A stretch of 64,000 nucleotides of DNA from Devosia sp. 66-22 (GTDB taxonomy: Bacteria > Pseudomonadota > Alphaproteobacteria > Rhizobiales > Devosiaceae), in contig MKUZ01000007.1 of assembly GCA_001899065.1 (NCBI GenBank), positions 73,526 to 137,525 of the forward strand, in the 5' to 3' direction. The position numbers and the translations under genes are program-made. Within the stretch, counting starts at the first letter, position 1, and the number at the start of each line of letters is the position of its first letter. The notes under the pieces were generated by a model that was given only the letters and a program-made list of their open reading frames with translations, did no database searches and had not been told where the DNA came from. Shown piece after piece: positions 8,472 to 17,060 of this stretch.

Positions 8472-11339
8472 TTACAGGCTGCGCGTGACCTGTTCGACGC
8501 GGAAGCACTCGATGACGTCGCCGGCGCGGATGTCTTCGTAGCTCTCGAAGGCCATGCCGCATTCCTGGCCCATCGGCACTTCCTTGACTTCGTCCTTGAA
8601 GCGCTTGAGCGTCTTGAGCTTGCCTTCGTGGATAACGACGTTGTCGCGCAGCAGGCGCACGCCGGCGCCACGCTCGACGATGCCTTCGGTGACCCGGCAG
8701 CCGGCGACCTTGCCGACCTTGGTGATCTGGAAGACTTCGAGGATTTCGGCGTAGCCGATGAAGGTTTCGCGACGCTCCGGCTTGAGGAGGCCCGACATCG
8801 CCGACTTCACGTCATCCACGAGGTCGTAGATGATGTTGTAGTAGCGGATCTCGATACCATCGCGGGTGGCGAGGTCGTTGGCCTGCTTGTTGGCGCGAAC
8901 GTTGAAGCCGATGATGATGGCGCGCGAGGCGTTGGCCAGCGTGACATCGGATTCGGTGATGGCACCCACGCCGCTCATCAGGATCTGGGCCGACACTTCG
9001 TCGGTCGAGAGCTTGTTGAGCGAGGCCACGATCGCTTCGACCGAGCCCTGCACGTCGCCCTTGATGATCAGCGGGAATTTGGAGATGCCGGCGACCTTGA
9101 GCTGATTCATCATCTGCTCGAGGCTCGTGGCACCGCCAACCGACGACTTCTCGCGCAGCTGGCGCTGGCGGAACTCGGTGATCTCGCGGGCACGCGCTTC
9201 GGTTTCGACGACCGAGAAGCGGTCGCCGGCCGAGGGCACGCCGGTAAAGCCAAGCACTTCGACGGGCGTCGACGGGCCGGCTTCCCTGTCCTGGTTGCCC
9301 TTGTCGTCGATCAGCGCGCGGACGCGGGCGAACTCCGTTCCAGCCACGACGATGTCGCCGACGCGCAGCGTGCCGCGCTGGACGAGAACGGTGGCGACCG
9401 CACCGCGGCCGCGATCGAGCTTGGCTTCGATGACGAGGCCCTCGGCGCGGCCATCGCGCGGCACCTGCAGCTCGAGCACTTCGGCCTGCAGCAGGATGGT
9501 TTCGAGCAGCTTGTCGAGACCGGCGCGGGTGACGGCCGACACTTCGACATCGAGCACCTCGCCACCCATCGATTCAACGAACACTTCGTGCTGCAGCAGC
9601 TCGGTGCGAACGCGGGTCGGGTTGGCGGACGGCTTGTCCATCTTGTTGATGGCCACGATGATGGGAACACCAGCCGCCTTGGCGTGCTTGATGGATTCGA
9701 TGGTCTGCGGCATGACGCCGTCGTCGGCGGCCACGACCAGCACGGCGATGTCGGTTGCCTGCGCGCCGCGGGCCCGCATGGCGGTGAACGCCTCGTGGCC
9801 CGGGGTGTCGAGGAACGTGATCTTCTGTCCGTTGATCTCGACCTGGTAGGCGCCGATGTGCTGGGTGATGCCACCCGCTTCGCCCGCCACCACATTGGCC
9901 TCGCGGATGGCGTCGAGCAGCGAGGTCTTGCCGTGGTCGACGTGGCCCATGATGGTCACGACGGGGGCGCGGTGAGTCAGATCCTCGGCCTTGTCGTCGG
10001 CCGGGATGTCGTACAGACCCTGTTCGACGTCGGCTTCGGACACGCGCTTGACGGTGTGGCCCAGTTCGGTGGCGATGAGCTCGGCGGTGTCGGCGTCGAG
10101 CACGTCGTTGATGGTGGCCATGCGGTCCATGCCCATCAGCATCTTGATGACGGTAACCGACCGCTCGGCCATGCGATTGGCAAGCTCGCCCACCGTGATG
10201 GCGTCGGGGATGATCACTTCGCGCATCAGCTTGGGCGCGCTCTGGACGTTGCGGCCCATCTTCTTGTCACGACGGCGGCGCATGGCCGCGAGCGACGGAC
10301 CGCGGTCACGGTCGGATTCGGTGGTGGCGCTGGCGACCGTCAGGCGGCTGCGTGCGAAGGCATCCTCGCCGCCGCGGCGGTTCGGCCGCTCGGGCTGGAC
10401 GCGGGCGGCGGCGCGACGCGCCTCCTCGGTCTCGACGGGACGTCCGGTGGTGGGGGCTGCGGTACGCGTGCGACGGCCGTCGGCGTCGGAGGGCGGCGCC
10501 GGCATATTGGGGACGGGCGCGGGACCGCCGGGGCGCGAGAAGCCACCGGGGCGACCCGTGGAGGGACCACCCGGACGACGATCGGCAAAGCCACCGGGAC
10601 GGCGGTCGCCGGTGGCAGGACCACCCGGACGCGCGGTCGAGGGGCCACCGGGGCGACGGTCGGCGCCCGGACCGCCGGGACGGCGATCGGCGCCGGGACC
10701 GCCGGGGCGGCGGTCGGCAAAGCCACCGGGACGCGGGGCCGAGGGAGAGCGCTCGAAGCGGTCGGTGCGTTCCGTCCGCTCGGTGCGCTCGGTGCGCTCG
10801 GTGCGCTCTTCGGCGACCGGCGCGGGCGCCGGGCGCTCGGCTTCGATGGTGGCGGCCTGCGCTTCGGCGGCGGCAGCGGCGGCGCGCTCGGCATCGGCAC
10901 GGGCAGCGGCCTCGCGGATTTCGCGGCGGCGCGCATCTTCCTCGGCGCGACGGGCCTCGGCCTCGCGGGCGCGGCGATCGTCCTCGGCCTGGCGGGCGCC
11001 GGCTTCGCGCAGCACGCGCGCCCGGGCCTCGGCCTCGGCGCTGGACAGGCCGGGATTGCGCGGAACATTGCTGGGCGTCTGCGGACGCGACGGGCCGCGG
11101 CCCTCGCTGCGGTTCAGCGGCGCCTGCGGGCGCGCGGAACCGGCCGCGGGGGCACCGGCGGACGTTGGGCGTGTCGGCGCGCCCGTGGTGCCGTGCGGCA
11201 CGACGCGGGTGCGCTTTTCGACCACCACTGTCCGCGGTCCGCGGGACATGCCCGGCCGTGCGCCTGCAGAAGCCCCGCCCTTGAGCGTGAGGGTCTTCTT
11301 GTGGGCTCCGTCCTGGGTCTTGTCGTCGCTGTCAGCCAT
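8472..11339 (-). CDS. infB: Translation initiation factor IF-2
   Basis: 955 aa. GTPase that brings initiator tRNA to the 30S subunit and promotes subunit joining. The long N-terminal half includes an Arg/Glu-rich stretch, an ERT-ERT-ERT repeat (about 178-198), and a low-complexity block rich in RPGG (about 200-280). The IF2_N domain then precedes the G domain with GHVDHGKT (465-472), DTPGHE and NKMD, followed by domains II-IV. It follows the ylxR-L7Ae gene by 22 bp and is the last gene of the rimP operon, since a terminator comes next. A very long opposite-strand frame over the gene is a GC artefact. Confidence 0.96.
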   Translation of the reverse strand: MADSDDKTQDGAHKKTLTLKGGASAGARPGMSRGPRTVVVEKRTRVVPHGTTGAPTRPTSAGAPAAGSARPQAPLNRSEGRGPSRPQTPSNVPRNPGLSSAEAEARARVLREAGARQAEDDRRAREAEARRAEEDARRREIREAAARADAERAAAAAAEAQAATIEAERPAPAPVAEERTERTERTERTERTDRFERSPSAPRPGGFADRRPGGPGADRRPGGPGADRRPGGPSTARPGGPATGDRRPGGFADRRPGGPSTGRPGGFSRPGGPAPVPNMPAPPSDADGRRTRTAAPTTGRPVETEEARRAAARVQPERPNRRGGEDAFARSRLTVASATTESDRDRGPSLAAMRRRRDKKMGRNVQSAPKLMREVIIPDAITVGELANRMAERSVTVIKMLMGMDRMATINDVLDADTAELIATELGHTVKRVSEADVEQGLYDIPADDKAEDLTHRAPVVTIMGHVDHGKTSLLDAIREANVVAGEAGGITQHIGAYQVEINGQKITFLDTPGHEAFTAMRARGAQATDIAVLVVAADDGVMPQTIESIKHAKAAGVPIIVAINKMDKPSANPTRVRTELLQHEVFVESMGGEVLDVEVSAVTRAGLDKLLETILLQAEVLELQVPRDGRAEGLVIEAKLDRGRGAVATVLVQRGTLRVGDIVVAGTEFARVRALIDDKGNQDREAGPSTPVEVLGFTGVPSAGDRFSVVETEARAREITEFRQRQLREKSSVGGATSLEQMMNQLKVAGISKFPLIIKGDVQGSVEAIVASLNKLSTDEVSAQILMSGVGAITESDVTLANASRAIIIGFNVRANKQANDLATRDGIEIRYYNIIYDLVDDVKSAMSGLLKPERRETFIGYAEILEVFQITKVGKVAGCRVTEGIVERGAGVRLLRDNVVIHEGKLKTLKRFKDEVKEVPMGQECGMAFESYEDIRAGDVIECFRVEQVTRSL
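10505..10740 (-). repeat. RPGG-coding repeat tract inside infB
   Basis: About 235 bp of imperfect tandem units encoding variants of DRRPGGP, ARPGGP and DRRPGGF in the N-terminal region of IF-2. Such tracts can change length by slippage without breaking the frame when units are multiples of three. Confidence 0.7.
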
Positions 11340-11361
11340 AAAAACTCGTCTCTTTCAAAGG

Positions 11362-11979
11362 TCAGTTGGCGATGTAACGGGCCAATCTCTCGGCTCGTTT
11401 CATCGCTGCTTCACCTGCTGCCCCTTGGGTCGGCGCAGCATGTATCACACTTTCAATCCCGAGTGCCAAACCCAATTGGGCGGAATCGAGCAATTCGAAA
11501 TGGGGCCGTTCGGCCCCGGGAAGGCCCTGTTCTTCGGCGGCTTTCGAGGATGCCTTGAGCGTCGCCAGCATCTTCTTGCGACCGTCTTCGGCGGCGTCCG
11601 TGGCAGTAACGAGCGCGATCGCCTCGCCGGTCTCGAGCGCCGCCTTCACTTTCATGGCACCGGTCAGCAACTGCCCGGCTTTCCTGGCCATCTGCAGGGC
11701 GGCCACGAAGCGCTGCTCGAGCCGCTGCCGCGTCAGCGCCGCCAGATCGTCGGGCACCGTGACGTTCGTCTTGAGGCTCTTGGCGAACGCCTTCTTCCTG
11801 ATGGCCTCGGCGACCTGTTTCTCGCCGAGGCTGAGCCACACGCCGCGGCCCTCGGCCTTGGCATCGGTGTCGGGCACGAGCACGTCGTCGGGTCCGACGA
11901 CGAACCGGATGAGCTCGGCCGCCGGCTTCACCTCATGGGTGAGCGCGCAGCGGCGTTCGATCTCGTTCTTGCCGGGCAC
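11362..11979 (-). CDS. YlxR/DUF448 - ribosomal L7Ae-like fusion RNA-binding protein
   Basis: 205 aa. Residues 1-80 form the YlxR domain with RRCALTHEVKPAAELIRFVVGPD and GRGVWL; residues 90-190 form an L7Ae/L30e-like RNA-binding domain (MARKAGQLLTGAMKVKAAL...). In Firmicutes the two parts are separate genes (ylxR and ylxQ) at the same nusA-infB location; the fusion is usual in alphaproteobacteria. The start is GTG at 11979, 21 bp after the nusA stop. It probably binds a structured RNA during ribosome biogenesis, but the target is not known. Confidence 0.85.
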   Translation of the reverse strand: MPGKNEIERRCALTHEVKPAAELIRFVVGPDDVLVPDTDAKAEGRGVWLSLGEKQVAEAIRKKAFAKSLKTNVTVPDDLAALTRQRLEQRFVAALQMARKAGQLLTGAMKVKAALETGEAIALVTATDAAEDGRKKMLATLKASSKAAEEQGLPGAERPHFELLDSAQLGLALGIESVIHAAPTQGAAGEAAMKRAERLARYIAN

Positions 11980-11999
11980 CGGGTGGTGATCGCCCGCAT

Positions 12000-13601
12000 T
12001 TACGCGGGCGCTCCTTCCTCGGCGCCTTCCGCTTCGGCCGGCGCGGCAAGATCTTCTTCGGTGATCCAGCCGGCCTTGAGACGGGCCTGGAGGATCATTT
12101 CCTCGGCTTCCTCGCGGCTGACGGGGAAGTCCTTGAAGGTGCCGTCGAAGCGCTTGACCTCGCCGTCCTTGCGTTCGGTCCAGCCGACGAGGTCATCGGC
12201 GGCATTGCCGGCGAAATCCTCGACATTCTTGACGCCGTCCTTGCCGAGCGCCACCAGCATCGCGGCATTGAGGCCCGGAATCTCGTAGAGTTCGTCCTCG
12301 ACGCCGAGCTTGATGCGCTCTTCGTCATTGGCCTTCTCGATGGCGGCCAGATAGTCGTTGGCGCGGTTCTGGATCTCGGTGGCGGTCTCTTCGTCGAAGC
12401 CCTGGATCGAGGCAATTTCGCTCAGCTCGATATAGGCGAGCTGCTCGACCGAGGAGAAGCCTTCCGACGCCAATAGCTGGGCAAGCGTCTCGTCGACATC
12501 AAGGGCTTCCATGAACAAAGCCGACCGCTCGGTGAATTCCTTCTGGCGACGCTCGGACTCTTCCTGCTCGGTGAGGATGTCGATGTCCCAGCCGATGAGC
12601 TGGCTGGCGAGGCGCACGTTCTGGCCACGGCGGCCGATGGCGAGGCTGAGCTGCTCGTCGGGCACCACGACTTCGATCTTTTCGGCCTGCTCGTCGAGCA
12701 CAACCTTGGCGACATCGGCCGGCTGCAGCGCCGAGACCACGAGGTCGGCGATGTTCTCGGTCCAGGGGATGATGTCGATCTTTTCGCCCTGCAGCTCGCC
12801 GACGACGGCCTGGACGCGCGAACCGCGCATACCGACGCAGGCGCCCACCGGATCGATGGAGCTGTCATTGCTTGTCACCGCGATCTTGGCGCGGCTGCCC
12901 GGGTCGCGGGCAATCGAGCGGATGGTGATGATGCCGTCGTAGATCTCGGGCACTTCCTGCATGAACAGCTTGGCCATGAACTGCGGATGAGTGCGGCTGA
13001 GGAAGATCTGCGGGCCGCGCTGCTCGCGGCGCACGTCGTAGATGTAGGCGCGGACGCGGTCGCCATAGCGGTACATTTCGCGCGGGATCAGCTCGTCGCG
13101 GCGGATGATGGCTTCGCCGCGGCCCAGATCGACGATGACGTTGCCATATTCGACGCGCTTGACGGTGCCGTTGACGATCTCGCCGACGCGGTTGATGTAC
13201 TCGTCATACATGCGCTCGCGCTCGGCATCGCGCACCTTCTGGACGATCACCTGCTTGGCGGACTGTGCCGCGATACGGCCGAACTCGATGGGCGGCAGCG
13301 GCTCGCCGACGAAGTCGCCGAGCTTGGCATTGGAATTGCGTTCCTGCGCCGATTTGAGGTCGATCTGCTTGGCCGGCTCTTCGACGATCTCGACCACTTC
13401 GCGCAGGCGAGTGAGCTTGAGCTCGCCGGTCTTGGGATTGATCTCGGCGCGGATCTCGGTCTCGGCGCCATAGCGCGTCTTGGCGGCCTTCTCGATGGCG
13501 TCCTGCATGGAGGCGATGACGATCATGCGGTCGATCGATTTTTCCCGCGCGACTGCATCGGCGATCTGCAGCAGTTCCAGGCGGTTCGCACTGACGGCCA
13601 T
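12000..13601 (-). CDS. nusA: Transcription termination/antitermination factor NusA
   Basis: 533 aa. Binds RNA polymerase and nascent RNA and modulates pausing, hairpin-dependent termination and antitermination. The N-terminal polymerase-binding domain (1-125) is followed by S1 (GEIVNGTVKRVEYGNVIVDLG, about 135-200), two KH domains (SRAKIAVTSND..., IGRRGQNVRLASQLIGWDIDI), and acidic C-terminal repeats. Its ATG directly abuts the rimP stop (no gap), and the ylxR-L7Ae gene follows. NusA commonly autoregulates its operon through leader termination, relevant to the hairpins upstream of rimP. Confidence 0.96.
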   Translation of the reverse strand: MAVSANRLELLQIADAVAREKSIDRMIVIASMQDAIEKAAKTRYGAETEIRAEINPKTGELKLTRLREVVEIVEEPAKQIDLKSAQERNSNAKLGDFVGEPLPPIEFGRIAAQSAKQVIVQKVRDAERERMYDEYINRVGEIVNGTVKRVEYGNVIVDLGRGEAIIRRDELIPREMYRYGDRVRAYIYDVRREQRGPQIFLSRTHPQFMAKLFMQEVPEIYDGIITIRSIARDPGSRAKIAVTSNDSSIDPVGACVGMRGSRVQAVVGELQGEKIDIIPWTENIADLVVSALQPADVAKVVLDEQAEKIEVVVPDEQLSLAIGRRGQNVRLASQLIGWDIDILTEQEESERRQKEFTERSALFMEALDVDETLAQLLASEGFSSVEQLAYIELSEIASIQGFDEETATEIQNRANDYLAAIEKANDEERIKLGVEDELYEIPGLNAAMLVALGKDGVKNVEDFAGNAADDLVGWTERKDGEVKRFDGTFKDFPVSREEAEEMILQARLKAGWITEEDLAAPAEAEGAEEGAPA

Positions 13602-14228
13602 TTAGTTGTTCTCCTCGGAGAGTTCAGAGTCTGCGTCTTGAGTGAGTTCGATCGTCTCGATGTCTTCATCGTCGTCGATCGGATTGTCGTCCTGATCGGC
13701 CTGGGCCATGTTCAGGAGCTTGTCGGTCATCACGAGCTTGGCCTCGGCGATCGCCGACAGCGGTAGAACGTGGTTCGGATCGTCGCCCTTGGGAGCATCG
13801 GGCAGCTTGATGGTGACGGTATCGTCACCCACCGCCTCGATCAGCCCGCGGAAGCGCTTGCGGCCGTCGATGGCATCGCCGAGCTCGATTTTCGCCTCGT
13901 GGCCGAGATAGGTCCGGTAGTCGCGGGCGCGCACCAGCGGACGATCGATGCCGGGCGAGCTGACCTCGAGGTGATATTCGCGGTCGATCGGGTCCTCGAC
14001 GTCGAGCACCGGCGAGACGTCCTTGCTGAGGCGTTCGCAGTCGGTGATGGTGAACCGCCCGTTCGCGTCCTCAGCCATGATCTGCAGCGTGCAGCCGTTC
14101 TCCTGCGTGACGCGCACGCGCACGAGGCTGTAGCCCAGGTCATTGGCCACCGGCTCGATGATCGCAGCAATGCGCTGCTCGAGCCCGGATTCCTTGACGT
14201 AGCGTTTTTCGGTCAGATCGAAAGCCAA
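13602..14228 (-). CDS. rimP: Ribosome maturation factor RimP
   Basis: 208 aa. Assists 30S maturation. The N-terminal alpha/beta domain (LEQRIAAIIEPVANDLGYSLVRVRV) is followed by the C-terminal Sm-like barrel (HLEVSSPGIDRPLVRARDYRTYLGHEAKIEL...). An acidic C-terminal tail of about 40 residues is longer than in E. coli. The start appears to be TTG at 14228, preceded only by a weak AAGAAG, which would give low translation. First gene of the rimP-nusA-ylxR-infB operon. Confidence 0.92.
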   Translation of the reverse strand: MAFDLTEKRYVKESGLEQRIAAIIEPVANDLGYSLVRVRVTQENGCTLQIMAEDANGRFTITDCERLSKDVSPVLDVEDPIDREYHLEVSSPGIDRPLVRARDYRTYLGHEAKIELGDAIDGRKRFRGLIEAVGDDTVTIKLPDAPKGDDPNHVLPLSAIAEAKLVMTDKLLNMAQADQDDNPIDDDEDIETIELTQDADSELSEENN

Positions 14229-14283
14229 TTGGTTCTTCTTGTTTGGCGGTCGCTCGCGCAGAGGCTCGCAACTCGCCGGCAGG

Positions 14284-14322
14284 TAAACAAAAAGAGCGGG
14301 GGCCGGTCAGGGCACCCACTCT
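14284..14322 (-). terminator. Intrinsic terminator in the rimP-nusA leader
   Basis: On the minus strand AGAGTGGG pairs with CCCGCTCT (one G-U), the stem can extend through TGCC/GGCC, and TTTTTGTTT follows directly. It lies 56 nt before the rimP start and downstream of the operon promoter at 14349-14377, so it is inside the leader and behaves as an attenuator candidate. Confidence 0.75.
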
Positions 14323-14332
14323 CGAATGAGAG
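14319..14332 (-). promoter_or_regulatory. Alternative hairpin overlapping the rimP leader terminator
   Basis: CTCTC-ATTC-GAGAG on the minus strand is a 5-bp stem with a 4-nt loop. Its 3' arm uses the same AGAG as the 5' arm of the terminator, so the two structures exclude one another. Confidence 0.5.
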
Positions 14333-14348
14333 CAATGATGTAGCGCTC

Positions 14349-14377
14349 ATATAGCGCCGCGGGGCCCCAAAGGCAAG
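14349..14377 (-). promoter_or_regulatory. Promoter of the rimP-nusA-infB operon
   Basis: CTTGCC (14372-14377) and CTATAT (14349-14354) are separated by exactly 17 bp, matching the alphaproteobacterial housekeeping pattern CTTGAC-N17-CTATAT in 11 of 12 positions. It begins just after the stop of the flavin reductase gene. The transcript would start near 14342 and have a leader of about 114 nt. Confidence 0.7.
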
Positions 14378-14381
14378 GCCG

Positions 14382-15050
14382 TCACTTCTCCCAGGTCACG
14401 TTCTCGACGCTGGCGCCGAGGTCCTTGAGCGTGCCGCGCAGCTCCTTGACCATCTCGTCGGGGCCGCACAGGTAGAAGTTCTGGCCGAAATTGGAGACGT
14501 GCTTTTCGAGGAATCTGGCGTCGATGCGCTCGTGCAGCAGGCTCGAGCGGGGGTCGTCGGTGACGGTCCAGATCGTGTCGAGACCGCGGAAACCTTCGAA
14601 CTCATCGCGGAGGATGATGTCGGCCTCGGTGCGGTTGGAGGCGATGAGCGTGTGGCCCTCCATCTTCCTGACGTGATGGAGGTCGCGGAGGATCGCGATG
14701 AAGGGCGTGACGCCCGCGCCGCCGGCAATGAAGGTGCCCGGCCCCTTATAGGTGATGGTGCCCCATACGTCGCGCAGCAGCAGCGACTGGCCGGGTTTGT
14801 AGCCGTAGAGGCGCTCGGTGACGCCGTCGCCGCCGGTGTTGAAGTAGCTCTTGATGGTGAATTCGAGGTGCGGGTCGTCGGCCAGCGCGGTGAAGGTGAA
14901 GGGGTGCTTCCTGTCGCGCCAGCCCTCCTCGTCGAGCGATACCTCCGTGGCCTGGCCGGGCTTGAAGGCATAGCCCGCGGGCCGTTCGAGAGTGTAGCGG
15001 CGGACGTTGTGAGTAACGTCGGCGATGTCGAGGATCTTGACGCTGTACAT
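14382..15050 (-). CDS. Ferredoxin reductase-like FAD/NAD(P)H oxidoreductase
   Basis: 222 aa, the length of a minimal ferredoxin-NADP reductase module without a ferredoxin domain. The FAD-binding barrel contains RKHPFTFTA in place of the RxYS motif, and the NAD(P) half contains FIAGGAGVTPFIAIL and the C-terminal YLCGPDEM signature. It should move electrons between NAD(P)H and an unidentified carrier protein, possibly a flavodoxin or flavohaemoglobin-like partner. It is a single gene inserted between trmB and rimP. Confidence 0.8.
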   Translation of the reverse strand: MYSVKILDIADVTHNVRRYTLERPAGYAFKPGQATEVSLDEEGWRDRKHPFTFTALADDPHLEFTIKSYFNTGGDGVTERLYGYKPGQSLLLRDVWGTITYKGPGTFIAGGAGVTPFIAILRDLHHVRKMEGHTLIASNRTEADIILRDEFEGFRGLDTIWTVTDDPRSSLLHERIDARFLEKHVSNFGQNFYLCGPDEMVKELRGTLKDLGASVENVTWEK

Positions 15051-15279
15051 GGCGAACTCCGGGCTCCGAAGATGAGATGCGACAATAGGCGATTTCGTTC
15101 CCGTCGCGGGGCACCAAAGCTGTTAGAGGCCGTCGCAAAGCCCCGGCCGAGCTTCGGTTTCGCAAAGGAAACCTGCCGCCTGAAAGGCGCGCAAGGCGCT
15201 GCCCGGCGCGTCCCGTGCGGTGACGTAACTCTCTCATTTCATTAGCTGATTTCAAGCAATGCATGGGTGGATTTCGCGG

Positions 15280-15308
15280 CTTGCGACACCGGGTGGTGGT
15301 CCCGATCT
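15280..15308 (+). promoter_or_regulatory. Candidate promoter for the small secreted protein
   Basis: CTTGCG and CGATCT are separated by 17 bp, each matching 4 of 6 positions of the alphaproteobacterial consensus, with the predicted transcript start about 26 nt before the ATG at 15341. Confidence 0.4.
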
Positions 15309-15340
15309 GCCAATCGTCCAACCAAGAAAGGGACCTCCAA

Positions 15341-15583
15341 ATGAAGATCACCGCCCTCGCCCTCGCCGCCCTGATTGCCGGCGGCGCCGTTGCTACCCCC
15401 GTGCTCGCCGGCGACTCCGCCGGGTTCGATGCCGGCTACTTCCTGACGCAGCTCCGCTATGACGGCATCAACGCCATCGACGTGGACGACTATGCCGACG
15501 GGCGCCTGCGCGCCCTCGTGGTGCTCGACGACGGCAGCCAGGTCGTGCAGTTCTACGACAAGGACTCGCTCCAGCTCCGCTGA
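15341..15583 (+). CDS. Small secreted PepSY-like protein
   Basis: 80 aa from the ATG at 15341 behind AAAGGGA. A signal peptide (MKITALALAALIAGGAVATPVLAG) leads to a mature part of about 55 residues with the pattern YFLTQLRYDGINAIDVDDYADGR, then two strands ending LVVLDDGSQVVQFYDKDSL. This helix-strand-strand arrangement resembles half a PepSY domain, a periplasmic protein-interaction fold. Function is unknown. It is monocistronic, with its own promoter candidate and a strong terminator. Confidence 0.75.
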   Translation: MKITALALAALIAGGAVATPVLAGDSAGFDAGYFLTQLRYDGINAIDVDDYADGRLRALVVLDDGSQVVQFYDKDSLQLR

Positions 15584-15604
15584 GGCCAGTGCGATCGTCC
15601 AGAG

Positions 15605-15637
15605 GAGCCGGCAGTCCATCTGCCGGCTCTTCTCTTT
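15605..15637 (+). terminator. Intrinsic terminator after the small secreted protein
   Basis: GAGCCGGCAG and CTGCCGGCTC form a perfect 10-bp stem with a 5-nt loop, followed by TTCTCTTT, starting 22 bp after the stop codon. Confidence 0.8.
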
Positions 15638-15641
15638 GCGC

Positions 15642-16388
15642 CTATGCCGACGGCTTGGGGTAGCGGGCGGTCCACCAGCCGGTCCACGCCTGCCGCAGCG
15701 CCTCGAAATCGGCATCCGAGAGACCATAGGTGGTCAGCAGCACCGAACCGCCGCCCTGCGGCCGACTGGGCGAGACGCCCATGTCGGTGACGACGAGCAG
15801 GCCATTGCCCCACTCCGCCACCGTCAGAGCCGTCTGGAAATGCGTCTGAAACCAGACCTCGCCGGAGGCCGGATTTCCGGTGCCGAGGCGGGCCTCATAG
15901 GCGGTGCCGGGCGGGAGGCCGGTCGTGGCGCCCAGCCCCAGTTCCGCCGATGGCTCGCCGACCCCCGGACGGGAGGGGCCGGAGAGGAAGATCGTGCGGC
16001 GGCGCTCTCCGGGATGCCGTTCGAGTGCCAGCCGCAACTGCTGGAAGAAGGTGATCCAGCCCTGGCTGATGTCCTCATAGACACCGGTCCAGTCGATCGC
16101 CGGTCCGCCCGACCGCACGAGCCGGACGCGCGTGCCACCCGCGACGGCCGTCAGTTCGACCCGTTCGGAGATGCCCTCGCCGTCCCACTCGTCGAACGCA
16201 AGGACGCGGCTTGCCGCGTCGCCGGTCGCGGTGTCGGCGAAGATGTATTTGATCTCCTCGGCGAGCGAGGGCGAGTCCCAGCCGAACCAGTCCTTGATCT
16301 GCGCGGGGTCGCGCAGGGCGGTCCAGACGGTGTCGATGGGGGCGGCGATGGTGATGTCGACCAGAACCTGCCTACGGGTGTCGCTCAC
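15642..16388 (-). CDS. SRPBCC (AHSA1-like) domain protein
   Basis: 248 aa. The first 140 residues have the START/AHSA1-like pattern: VLVDITIAAPIDTVWTALRDPAQIKDWFGWD, strands with ISERVELTAVAGGTRVRLV, and the long C-terminal helix WITFFQQLRLALERH. About 90 further residues form a second, less recognisable half. Such proteins bind hydrophobic ligands. The GTG at 16388 is chosen because GAGGAGAGAC lies just before it and overlaps the stop of the HTH gene, so the two are translationally coupled. HTH-SRPBCC pairs of this type are common in soil bacteria. Confidence 0.78.
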   Translation of the reverse strand: MSDTRRQVLVDITIAAPIDTVWTALRDPAQIKDWFGWDSPSLAEEIKYIFADTATGDAASRVLAFDEWDGEGISERVELTAVAGGTRVRLVRSGGPAIDWTGVYEDISQGWITFFQQLRLALERHPGERRRTIFLSGPSRPGVGEPSAELGLGATTGLPPGTAYEARLGTGNPASGEVWFQTHFQTALTVAEWGNGLLVVTDMGVSPSRPQGGGSVLLTTYGLSDADFEALRQAWTGWWTARYPKPSA

Positions 16389-16398
16389 TTGTCTCTCC

Positions 16399-17001
16399 TC
16401 AATTGACCGGTCTGTCGGGTGTGGCGGCGACCGCCGGATGGGCGGCCATGACGAGGTGGTAGCGGCGGCGCCCCTCACCGGGCGCGTAGCGTTCGGCGAG
16501 GGCGGCGACCGACCGCGCCAGTGCGGCCGTGAAGTCCTCGAAATCCTGTGGCTGCGCGAAGCCGATATCGGCCTCGATGGTAAAGGTCAGCAGGCGCTGC
16601 CCCGCCTCTTCGGCGGCACCCTGCATGCGCGTTACCTCGCGCACGACGGTACTGGCGGCCTGGACAAGATGCCGGGCCGCGAAGCGGTCCTGCGCGTCGA
16701 CCGCACGGTCGGCGTCCGACAACAATGCCGGGTCGAGGACGAATGTCCCGGCCCGGGCGACGAGGACACGCTCGATAAAGCCGCGACGGGGCCGCTCCTC
16801 GACAACCCGCACCAGACCCGCCGCTTCCAGCGCGCGCAGATGGTAGCCCAGCTTCTGCCGCGGCAGCCCCAATTGGCGGGCGAGCGTGCTTGCCGAGCCC
16901 GGCTCCCGGAGCGCCGCGAGCAGTTGACGCTTGATGGGGTCGAGAGCCAGCCGCGCCCGCTCAAGGTCTTCGATCAATGCCGTGTCCGGTGTCCGCGCCA
17001 T
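16399..17001 (-). CDS. ArsR-like winged-helix transcriptional regulator
   Basis: 200 aa from the ATG at 17001 behind AGGAGG. The N-terminal winged helix reads ALDPIKRQLLAALREPGSASTLARQLGLPRQKLGYHLRALEAAGLV, followed by a wing and a helical C-terminal dimer/ligand half. It is followed 10 bp later by the SRPBCC gene, and both are probably controlled by the palindrome at 17026-17049 covering the promoter -35 box. Likely an autorepressor; the effector is unknown. Confidence 0.8.
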   Translation of the reverse strand: MARTPDTALIEDLERARLALDPIKRQLLAALREPGSASTLARQLGLPRQKLGYHLRALEAAGLVRVVEERPRRGFIERVLVARAGTFVLDPALLSDADRAVDAQDRFAARHLVQAASTVVREVTRMQGAAEEAGQRLLTFTIEADIGFAQPQDFEDFTAALARSVAALAERYAPGEGRRRYHLVMAAHPAVAATPDRPVN

Positions 17002-17018
17002 GACGCCTCCTGCATCGC

Positions 17019-17047
17019 AGGCTAGAATTGACAAATCAGTTTGTCAA
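17019..17047 (-). promoter_or_regulatory. Promoter of the HTH-SRPBCC operon
   Basis: A perfect TTGACA (17042-17047) is followed after 17 bp by TAGCCT (17019-17024), immediately upstream of the AGGAGG and ATG of the HTH gene. The -35 box lies inside an inverted repeat. Confidence 0.5.
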
Positions 17048-17049
17048 TT
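17026..17049. promoter_or_regulatory. Inverted-repeat operator candidate for the HTH-SRPBCC operon
   Basis: Perfect 10-bp arms AATTGACAAA and TTTGTCAATT are separated by TCAG. The repeat overlaps the -35 box and most of the spacer, the expected place for a repressor site. Confidence 0.7.
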
Positions 17050-17060
17050 CACGAGGGATT

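Noticed and set aside
8373-11558. 1061-codon open frame on the plus strand opposite infB
   Set aside because: It mirrors infB and is rich in Asp, His, Gly and Ala as expected for the antisense of a GC-rich gene; no domain or ribosome binding site.
9991-12288. 765-codon plus-strand frame over infB and the ylxR-L7Ae gene
   Set aside because: Antisense shadow with Ser/Arg/Pro-rich composition; the real genes on the minus strand are unmistakable.
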